Source: an uncultured Coriobacteriaceae bacterium (GTDB lineage: Bacteria > Actinomycetota > Coriobacteriia > Coriobacteriales > Atopobiaceae). Taken from it: a stretch of 39,139 bases of DNA. The first letter of the stretch is position 1; each line of letters starts with the position of its first letter. Under the pieces are notes generated by a model, which did no database searches, was not told where the DNA came from, and was given only the letters and a program-made list of their open reading frames with translations. This document shows, piece by piece, positions 33,429 to 39,139 of the stretch. The stretch is from NCBI GenBank assembly GCA_902790135.1, contig CADAQM010000029.1, positions 1 to 39,139 of the forward strand, written 5' to 3'. Both the position numbers and the translations under genes were made by a program.

Positions 33429-35155
33429 GGCTTATCGTAGGAGAGGGCAGTTGCGGCCTGGCCGCCGGCGCCGGAGCCGTGCACACCCGCCTTCAGGAGC
33501 TGCTGGCCGAGGCCAACCCCACGGGCGTCGAGCTGGGCATCACCGGCTGCAACGGCATGTGCTTCCTTGAGCCCATCGTCGACCTCTACGACGACGAGGG
33601 CGCGCTGCACCGCCTGGTAAAGGTGCAGGCCAAGGACGCCGACAAGATCTATCAGGCTGCAACCACGGGCGACCTCTCGCTCGTTGACGGCCTGCGCATC
33701 TCCGCCGAGGACGCCGAGTTCCTGGACAAGCAGACCCGCATCGCCCTGCGCGACTGCGGCATCATCGACCCCGAGAGCATCGACGACTACCTGGCCCACG
33801 GTGGCTACCAGGCCATTACCAAGATCCTCGCCGAGGGCATGAGCCAGGAGAACGTCATCCACGAGATCGATGTCGCCGGGCTGCGCGGCCGCGGCGGCGC
33901 GGGCTTCCCGACGGCCTTCAAGTGGCGTGCCGCGCGCGACGCCAAGGCCGACGAGACCGGCCAGAAGTACCTCATCTGCAACGCCGACGAGGGCGACCCC
34001 GGCGCGTTCATGGACCGCGCGGTCATCGAGGGCGACCCGCACAGCCTGATCGAGGGCATGCTCATCGGCGCCTACTGCATCGGCGCGAGCGAGGGCATCG
34101 TCTACGTGCGCGCGGAGTACCCGCTTGCTATCATCCGCCTACGCAAGGCCATCGAGGACGCCACCGCGCGCGGATACCTGGGCGACAACATCCTGGGCAG
34201 CGACTTCAGCTGCACCCTGCGCATCAAGGCCGGCGCGGGCGCCTTCGTCTGCGGCGAGGAGACCGCCCTCATCGAGTCGCTCGAGGGCAAGCGCGGCATG
34301 CCGCGCCTCAAGCCGCCCTTCCCGGCGCAGGCCGGCTACTGGCTCAAGCCCTCCAACATCAACAACGTCGAGACCTACGCCAACGTCGCGTGGATCATCG
34401 TCAACGGCGGCGCCGCGTACGCGGCCATGGGCACGGAGAACTCCAGGGGCACCAAGGTCTTCGCCCTCTCCGGCAAGATCCGCCGCGGCGGCCTGGTGGA
34501 GGTGCCCATGGGCACCACGCTGCGCGAGGTCATCTTTGACATCGGCGGTGGCATCCGCAACGGCAAGGAGTTCAAGGCGGTCCAGCTGGGCGGCCCCTCC
34601 GGCGGCTGCGTGCCCGCCTCCAAGCTCGACACCATCATCGACTACGCCGAGCTCTCCGCCACGGGCGCCATCATGGGCTCCGGCGGCATGGTCGTCATGG
34701 ACGAGAGCACCTGCATGGTGGGCATGGCCCGCTTCTTCCTCGACTTCACGGCCAAGGAGCGCATGCTCGAGATCCTCTCGCGTGTCGTGGACGGAAAGGG
34801 CGAGGAGGGCGACATCGAGAAGCTCGAGGAGCTCTGCTACGCCATCAAGGACGGCGCGCTCTGCGGCCTGGGCCAGACGGCCCCCAACCCGGTGCTTACC
34901 ACCATCCGCTACTTCCGCGACGAGTTCGAGGCGCACATTGCCGAGCATCGCTGCCCGGCCGGCGAGTGCCGCGAGCTCATCACCTACTACATCGACCAGG
35001 ACAAGTGCGTGGGCTGCACCGCTTGCGCGCGGCAGTGCCCGGTGCAGGCCATCTCGGGCGAGCGCAAGAGCCCGCACAAGATCGACCCCACGCTCTGCAT
35101 CAAGTGCGGCAACTGCAAGACGGCCTGCCGCTTTGGCGCCGTCCAGGTCAGGTAG
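33425..35155 (+). CDS. NuoF-like flavoprotein with N-terminal thioredoxin-type and C-terminal 2x4Fe-4S domains, N3-cluster motif absent
   Basis: 576 residues. Residues 1-80 are a thioredoxin-like ferredoxin domain (CNGMCF). The FMN/NADH domain shows RGRGGAGFPTAFKW, CNADEGDPGAFMDRAVIEGDPHS, GAGAFVCGEETALIESLEGKRG and NNVETYAN. The C-terminal ferredoxin domain has CVGCTACARQCPVQ and CIKCGNCKTACRFG. This is the HydB/FdhB architecture of cytoplasmic, often bifurcating, complexes. Odd point: after MARFFLDFTAKE the chain passes straight to RMLEIL, whereas family members carry ESCGKCxPCREGT there, which provides three of four ligands of the N3 4Fe-4S cluster; the fourth Cys (ALCGLGQTAPNP) remains. 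Confidence 0.9.
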   Translation: MRLIVGEGSCGLAAGAGAVHTRLQELLAEANPTGVELGITGCNGMCFLEPIVDLYDDEGALHRLVKVQAKDADKIYQAATTGDLSLVDGLRISAEDAEFLDKQTRIALRDCGIIDPESIDDYLAHGGYQAITKILAEGMSQENVIHEIDVAGLRGRGGAGFPTAFKWRAARDAKADETGQKYLICNADEGDPGAFMDRAVIEGDPHSLIEGMLIGAYCIGASEGIVYVRAEYPLAIIRLRKAIEDATARGYLGDNILGSDFSCTLRIKAGAGAFVCGEETALIESLEGKRGMPRLKPPFPAQAGYWLKPSNINNVETYANVAWIIVNGGAAYAAMGTENSRGTKVFALSGKIRRGGLVEVPMGTTLREVIFDIGGGIRNGKEFKAVQLGGPSGGCVPASKLDTIIDYAELSATGAIMGSGGMVVMDESTCMVGMARFFLDFTAKERMLEILSRVVDGKGEEGDIEKLEELCYAIKDGALCGLGQTAPNPVLTTIRYFRDEFEAHIAEHRCPAGECRELITYYIDQDKCVGCTACARQCPVQAISGERKSPHKIDPTLCIKCGNCKTACRFGAVQVR

Positions 35156-35173
35156 GAAGGGAGGCACATCATC

Positions 35174-37204
35174 ATGTCCATCAAGTACACCATCGACGGC
35201 GTGGAAGTGATCGCGGAGCCTTCCGACACCATCCTCACGTCCGCCACCAGGGCCGGGATCGAGATCCCCACGCTCTGCTTTGACAAGCGCACCGCCATCT
35301 ACGGCGCCTGCGGCATCTGCCTCGTGGAGGTCGAGGGCGTGCCCAAGCTGCTGCGCGCCTGCTCGGCGCGTCCGCAGGAGGGCTACGTCGTCCACCTGCA
35401 CTCCGAGCGCGTCGATCGTGCGCGCAAGACCGCGCTGGAGCTTCTGCTCTCCGACCACACCGGCGACTGCCGTGGGCCCTGCAAGCTCAACTGTCCGGCC
35501 ATGACCGATTGCCAGAAGTACGTGGGCGAAATCCGCGAGGGCCGCTACAAGGACGCGGTCTCCACCGTGTACGAGGCCTTCCCGCTGCCCGCCTCCATCG
35601 GCCGCGTGTGCCCGCACCCCTGCGAGGACGCGTGCCGCCGCAAGATGGTGGAGGAGCCCATCTCCATCGCCTTCCTCAAGGCCTTCGCCGCCGACAAGAT
35701 CGAGGCCGACGGCGACCCGTACGTGGTCTCGTGCGAGCCCGACACCGGCAAGCGCGTGGCCATCATCGGCGGCGGCCCGGCCGGCCTCACCGCGGCGTAC
35801 TTCCTGCGCCGCTATGGCCATGCGGTCACCATCTTCGACCAGCAGCCCAAGATGGGCGGCATGCTGCGCTACGGCATCCCCGAGTACCGCCTGCCCAAGG
35901 CCGTGCTCGACCGCGTCGAGATGATAAACGGCGTGAAGCTTGGCCGCGACATCCAGTTTGACGAGCTGCGCGCCGAGTACGACGCGGTGCTTTTGGCGCT
36001 GGGCGCCTGGCGCTCGATGAACATGCGCGTGCCGGGCGAGGACCTCGCCGGCGTGCATGGCGGCATCGACTTTCTCGAGCGTCTGGGCCTGGGCGAGCGT
36101 CCCACGCTGGGCGAGCGCGTGGCCGTGTGTGGCGGCGGCAACACCGCCATGGACTGCTGCCGCACCGCCGTGCGCCTGGGCGCTAAGGAGGTCTACGTGG
36201 TCTACCGCCGCACGCGCGCCGAGATGCCCGCGGCCGATATCGAGATCGAGGAGGCCGAGGAGGAGGGCGTCACCTTCAAGTTCCTCACCAACCCGATCGA
36301 GTTCTATGGTGAGAACGGTCATGTGACCGGCATGAAGCTGCAGGTCATGGAGCTGGGCGAGCCGGATGCCTCTGGCCGCCGCCGTCCCGTGCCCGTGGAG
36401 GGCGCAACCGAGGACATCCCCGTGGACGACGTGCTCATGGCCATCGGCCAGGGCGCGGACTGCGCGGGCGCCGTGGCGGAGGAGCTGCTCACCCAGCGCG
36501 GGACGATCGCCTGTGACGGGATGACCTTCCGCACGGCATATGACAACGTGTTCGCGGCGGGTGACGTGACCAACCGCGGCGCCGGCATCGCCATCCAGGC
36601 CATCGCCGAGGCGCAGAAGGCGGCCCTCTGCATCAACAACTACCTCGAGGGCGACGAGGTGCGCGCGCAGGTGCCGTACTTTGTGACGCAGGAGAAAACT
36701 CCCGAGGACTTTGAGGACGAGCCCAAGCAGAAGCGCGAGAAGATGCCGGGCCTCACCCCCGAGGAGCGTCGCGACAACTTTGAGCCGATCTACTTTGGCT
36801 TTACCGAGGAGCAGGCGCAGCGCGAGGCGTCGAGGTGCCTGGAGTGCGGCTGCCACGACTACTACGACTGCCGCCTGATCAAGTTTGCCAACCGCTTTAG
36901 CGTGGAGCCCGAGAGGTTTGCGGGCGAGATGCACGACCGCGAGGACGTGCCGGTGGTGAGCGAGGTCATCGTGCACGACCCGGACAAGTGCGTGCTCTGC
37001 GGCCTTTGCTACCGCACCTGCGACCAGGTTGTGGGCAAGACCTTCCTGGGGCTGTACAACCGCGGCTTCTCCACGGTGGTCAACCCGATGGTGCCGGAGG
37101 AGGCGCGCACCTTCTGCACGAGCTGCCTCAAGTGCGTGGAGGCCTGCCCGACGGGCGCCATGCGGAGCTTCCCGGCGGTGGAGCGCGTGACCCAGCTGGT
37201 GTAG
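35174..37204 (+). CDS. Fusion of 2Fe-2S (NuoG-type), GltD-like FAD/NAD(P) oxidoreductase and 2x4Fe-4S domains
   Basis: 676 residues. 1-95: plant-type 2Fe-2S domain with CFDKRTAIYGACGICLVEVEG and RACSARP. 95-170: GltD-type iron-sulfur linker with CPAMTDCQKYV and GRVCPHPCEDACRRK. 190-480: two dinucleotide domains, IIGGGPAGLTAAYFLRRYGHAV for FAD and VCGGGNTAMDCCRTAVRLGAKEVYVVYRRTRAEMP for NAD(P)H, ending in FAAGDVTNRGAG. 590-665: CVLCGLCYRTC and CTSCLKCVEACP for two 4Fe-4S clusters. It would exchange electrons between NADPH, ferredoxin-like clusters and the NuoEF pair. It starts 18 bp after the NuoF-like gene behind GGGAGG. A terminator follows, with no hydrogenase or formate dehydrogenase catalytic gene. 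Confidence 0.9.
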   Translation: MSIKYTIDGVEVIAEPSDTILTSATRAGIEIPTLCFDKRTAIYGACGICLVEVEGVPKLLRACSARPQEGYVVHLHSERVDRARKTALELLLSDHTGDCRGPCKLNCPAMTDCQKYVGEIREGRYKDAVSTVYEAFPLPASIGRVCPHPCEDACRRKMVEEPISIAFLKAFAADKIEADGDPYVVSCEPDTGKRVAIIGGGPAGLTAAYFLRRYGHAVTIFDQQPKMGGMLRYGIPEYRLPKAVLDRVEMINGVKLGRDIQFDELRAEYDAVLLALGAWRSMNMRVPGEDLAGVHGGIDFLERLGLGERPTLGERVAVCGGGNTAMDCCRTAVRLGAKEVYVVYRRTRAEMPAADIEIEEAEEEGVTFKFLTNPIEFYGENGHVTGMKLQVMELGEPDASGRRRPVPVEGATEDIPVDDVLMAIGQGADCAGAVAEELLTQRGTIACDGMTFRTAYDNVFAAGDVTNRGAGIAIQAIAEAQKAALCINNYLEGDEVRAQVPYFVTQEKTPEDFEDEPKQKREKMPGLTPEERRDNFEPIYFGFTEEQAQREASRCLECGCHDYYDCRLIKFANRFSVEPERFAGEMHDREDVPVVSEVIVHDPDKCVLCGLCYRTCDQVVGKTFLGLYNRGFSTVVNPMVPEEARTFCTSCLKCVEACPTGAMRSFPAVERVTQLV

Positions 37205-37240
37205 CGCTTCAGGTGCGAGCAGGTACCGAGGACTGACAGG

Positions 37241-37274
37241 GGAGGGTTGCTCGAGAGGGCAGCCCTCCTCTTTT
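37241..37274 (+). terminator. Terminator of the Nuo-like operon
   Basis: GGAGGGTTGC pairs with GCAGCCCTCC (one G-T pair), followed by TCTTTTG, 37 bp after the stop. Confidence 0.85.
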
Positions 37275-37277
37275 GTG

Positions 37278-37740
37278 CGGGCTGCGACCGGTCCGTCGTT
37301 GGAGCCGCAACCAGCCGCCATTCCGTCTCCCGCAGCGGACTAGTTGCGATCCGTCCGCAGGCAGAGCCGGAACCAGGCCCCGTTGCGTCTCCAGCAGCGG
37401 ACCAGTCACGACCCGTCCGTCGTTGGAGCCGCAACCAGCCGCCATTCCGTCTCCCGCAGCGGACTAGTTGCGATCCGTCCGCCAATCGGCCCGGAACCGG
37501 GCCCCGTTCCGTCTCCAGCAGCGGACCAGTTGCGACCGGTCCGCCGATCGGCCCGGAACAGGGCTCCGTTCCGTCTCCCGCAGCGGACCAGTCACGACCC
37601 GTCCGCAGGCAGAGCCGGAACCTGGCCCCGTTGCGTCCCCCGCAGCGGACCAGTTGCGACCGGTCCGCCGATCGGCCCGGAACCGGGCCCCGTTCCGTCT
37701 CTAGCAGCGGACCCGTGCCCCACACGTCCGCGGATAGCTC
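37278..37740. repeat. 62-bp-period tandem repeat array, about seven units
   Basis: The word AGCGGAC recurs at 37334, 37396, 37458, 37520, 37582, 37644 and 37706, an exact 62-bp period. Six complete units run 37321-37692, with partial or degraded units on both sides. Each unit has a conserved part of about 37 bp (TTCCGTCTCC, GCAGCGGAC, AGTTGCGA, CCGTCCG) and a variable part of about 25 bp in three types: type A in units 0 and 2, type B in units 1 and 5, and type C in units 3, 4 and 6, which contains the hairpin GGCCCGG-AA-CCGGGCC. The period is not a multiple of three, so it is not a coding repeat. Confidence 0.95.
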
Positions 37741-37816
37741 CGCCGCAGCCCCTCGCATATGGCGACAAGTGCCATACAATGGGACGGATGGTTTGGCTAC
37801 GGGTTAGGGGACCGAT

Positions 37817-38896
37817 ATGGCAAGCATGTTTGAGAAAAGCTTGACCAGACGAGGCTTTGTCGGCGCGCTTGCCGAGACGTTTGGCGCGACGCTTTTGGCG
37901 GGTTGCTCGAAGGACAAGGAAGAGGAGGTCGCCGAGGAGTTTCCGGAGGATCTCTCGGGAGACCTGGAGTACCTCGCTCTTGTCAACAAGCAGCATAAGA
38001 TTGCCGACGCCTGGCGCGACAGTTTTACCTTCGTCAGCTACACCAACTCCGAAGGCGATACCGTCGAGCTGGAGACCAAGGCCAACGACGCGTTCGTCTC
38101 GCTTAAGTCCGACCTCGAGTCCGATGGCGTGCACATCGACCTTGCCTCCGCCTTTGTGAGCGTGGACGACCAGCAGAAGCTCATGGACGAGCTCACCGAG
38201 GAGCAGGGCGCGGTCTACGCGGAGCATCACATGACGGCTCCAGGCTTCTCCGAGTACCACACGGGCCTGGCGCTGGATCTCTATCCCATCATCGCCGGCG
38301 AGGCCGTGACCGACGAGGCGGAGATGACCACGCATCCCAAGGTCTGGGAGAAGGTCCATGCCAAGCTCGCCGACCACGGCTTTATTCTGCGTTATCCCGC
38401 GGGCAAGAAGATCATGACGGGTTATAGCTACGAGCCCTGGCACATCCGCTATGTGGACAGCGCCGACGTCGCGCACGAGATCATGGACGGCGGGCTCACG
38501 CTCGAGGAGTACCTGGACCAGGTGGATCCGATGGTCGCCGGTTGCGTGGTGGACTACGGAACGTCCGAGCTCTTCACCGAGGCGGACATGGACGCCGCAC
38601 TCGACGCGATTCTCGAGCAGTTTGGCATGTGGAAGGGCTGCGTCATGAGGCGCATCGCCTTCACCGACGACAAGACCTGCGCCGATGACCTCGAGTACGT
38701 CAACAGCCTGCGCGCCGAGGACACCAAGAAGTTCGACCAGGCCATCGTCTTTATGTCGGACTTCCATTCGCCGGTGGGGGAGGACGCGGAGGATTCCGTG
38801 TGGGATGTCGACACCGACTACAACGACTTCTCGTGGCACCTCGGGCGGACGGGCGCAGACGGCATCTGGCGTCTTCTCACGTGGGGCTACGCGTAG
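37817..38896 (+). CDS. D-alanyl-D-alanine carboxypeptidase, VanY/M15B family, lipoprotein
   Basis: 359 residues. The N-terminus has a twin-arginine-like signal (SLTRRGFVGAL) and a lipobox LLAGC, so the protein is probably exported by Tat or Sec and anchored as a lipoprotein. The peptidase domain carries the zinc and catalytic signatures SEYHTGLALDL (about residues 150-160) and EPWHIRYV (about 210-217); substrates are the D-Ala-D-Ala ends of cell-wall peptides. After residue about 235 comes a C-terminal domain of about 120 residues (FTEADMDAALDAILEQFG ... ADGIWRLLTWGYA) that I do not recognise. AGGGG lies 6 bases before the ATG, and TACAAT lies upstream at about 37774. Confidence 0.88.
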   Translation: MASMFEKSLTRRGFVGALAETFGATLLAGCSKDKEEEVAEEFPEDLSGDLEYLALVNKQHKIADAWRDSFTFVSYTNSEGDTVELETKANDAFVSLKSDLESDGVHIDLASAFVSVDDQQKLMDELTEEQGAVYAEHHMTAPGFSEYHTGLALDLYPIIAGEAVTDEAEMTTHPKVWEKVHAKLADHGFILRYPAGKKIMTGYSYEPWHIRYVDSADVAHEIMDGGLTLEEYLDQVDPMVAGCVVDYGTSELFTEADMDAALDAILEQFGMWKGCVMRRIAFTDDKTCADDLEYVNSLRAEDTKKFDQAIVFMSDFHSPVGEDAEDSVWDVDTDYNDFSWHLGRTGADGIWRLLTWGYA

Positions 38897-39041
38897 GGTC
38901 AGCGACGCGGGAGCGGCGCGGGCGTAATCTCGTGAAGGATCAGCGGACGCGGACAAGAAAGTTGAGATATCCTCTCGCATTGGCGGATGTGTTCGTGTAT
39001 TATTAACTTTGCATTGAGGCGCACGCCTCTGCATCACATAT

Positions 39042-39118
39042 GGCCCGTTCGTCTAGCGGTTTAGGACGCCGCCCTCTCAAGGCGGAGATCACCAGTTCGA
39101 ATCTGGTACGGGCTACCA
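39042..39118 (+). tRNA. tRNA-Glu (anticodon CTC), second copy
   Basis: 77 nt identical to the tRNA at 5912-5988, with CCA encoded. The start of the same terminator hairpin (CAGGCCCTTCGGG) follows at 39127 and is cut by the window edge. The upstream sequence is unrelated to that of the first copy. It offers another target for the same integrase and for homologous exchange. Confidence 0.95.
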
Positions 39119-39139
39119 AACCTTCGCAGGCCCTTCGGG

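Noticed and set aside
34139..37321. 1060-residue open frame on the minus strand
   Set aside because: Shadow of the two flavoprotein genes in high-GC DNA; composition is Ala/Leu/Val/His-rich with no domain.
37278..37740. CRISPR-like spacing of conserved and variable parts
   Set aside because: The variable parts recur between units, the conserved part is imperfect and no cas genes are present; it is a plain tandem repeat.
37592..39037. 481-residue minus-strand frame over the carboxypeptidase gene
   Set aside because: It runs through the tandem array and opposite a well-supported lipoprotein gene.

Overview
The window reads as a piece of a high-GC Gram-positive anaerobe, most likely a Coriobacteriia (Atopobiaceae/Olsenella-like) chromosome. 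This is inferred from gene content and style: a phospho-beta-glucosidase next to a glucose-type PTS EIIA domain, aminopeptidase C, a fused NuoF/NuoG-GltD type flavoprotein operon, a Tat-type lipoprotein carboxypeptidase, and tRNA genes that encode CCA. No rRNA or taxonomic marker is present, so the assignment is tentative.

Layout. Positions 1-5900 are ordinary chromosome: the 3' part of a GH1 6-phospho-beta-glucosidase, a PTS EIIA protein, a YigZ-family protein, pepC (minus strand), a CCA-adding enzyme/HD protein, a 46-residue membrane peptide (minus strand) and tRNA-Gln(CTG)/tRNA-Glu(CTC). A 20,199-bp island is inserted at the tRNA-Glu gene. Its left junction lies in the intact tRNA (from 5942) and its right junction is a displaced 3' tRNA fragment (from 26141). 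The repeat starts at the anticodon loop, as tyrosine-integrase islands do, but no integrase is present. The island carries one long minus-strand operon (about 24.8 kb down to 6.5 kb): a small ribbon-helix-helix-like protein, a SNF2/HepA helicase, a 1587-aa adenine methyltransferase, a DUF1016/YhcG PD-(D/E)xK nuclease, a 2120-aa DEAD/DEAH-DUF1998 helicase with a nuclease-like C-terminus, a UvrD-type helicase with a ParE/RelE-like N-terminus, and a frame-broken HNH nuclease. A nuclease-like gene is transcribed divergently at the operon head. The set resembles class 1 DISARM (SNF2 helicase plus adenine methylase) joined to a Druantia DruE-like giant helicase. I read it as a hybrid or undescribed anti-phage system.

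Positions 26282-32588 hold small chromosomal genes (a Cys-containing small protein, DUF1294, a zinc-ribbon protein with an ACG start, a TfoX-N protein), followed by a second, AT-richer defence cluster: HNH_2 nuclease, GIY-YIG/DUF4357 protein, an HTH-fused C5-cytosine methyltransferase and a convergent, stop-overlapping putative restriction endonuclease. Positions 32928-37204 are a three-gene operon for an NADH/flavin electron-transfer complex (NuoE, NuoF and a 2Fe-2S/GltD/4Fe-4S fusion). Its NuoF-like subunit lacks the usual CGKCxPCR iron-sulfur motif. After it come a 62-bp-period tandem array, a VanY-like D,D-carboxypeptidase lipoprotein, and a second tRNA-Glu(CTC) identical to the first.

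The structural surprises are: near-perfect inverted repeats inside the methyltransferase gene around an AT-rich presumed target-recognition segment; two in-frame palindromes in the DUF1016 gene that differ by a compensatory base change; dispersed 35-bp palindromic repeats beside chromosomal genes and tRNA loci; and the 62-bp array of mosaic units.
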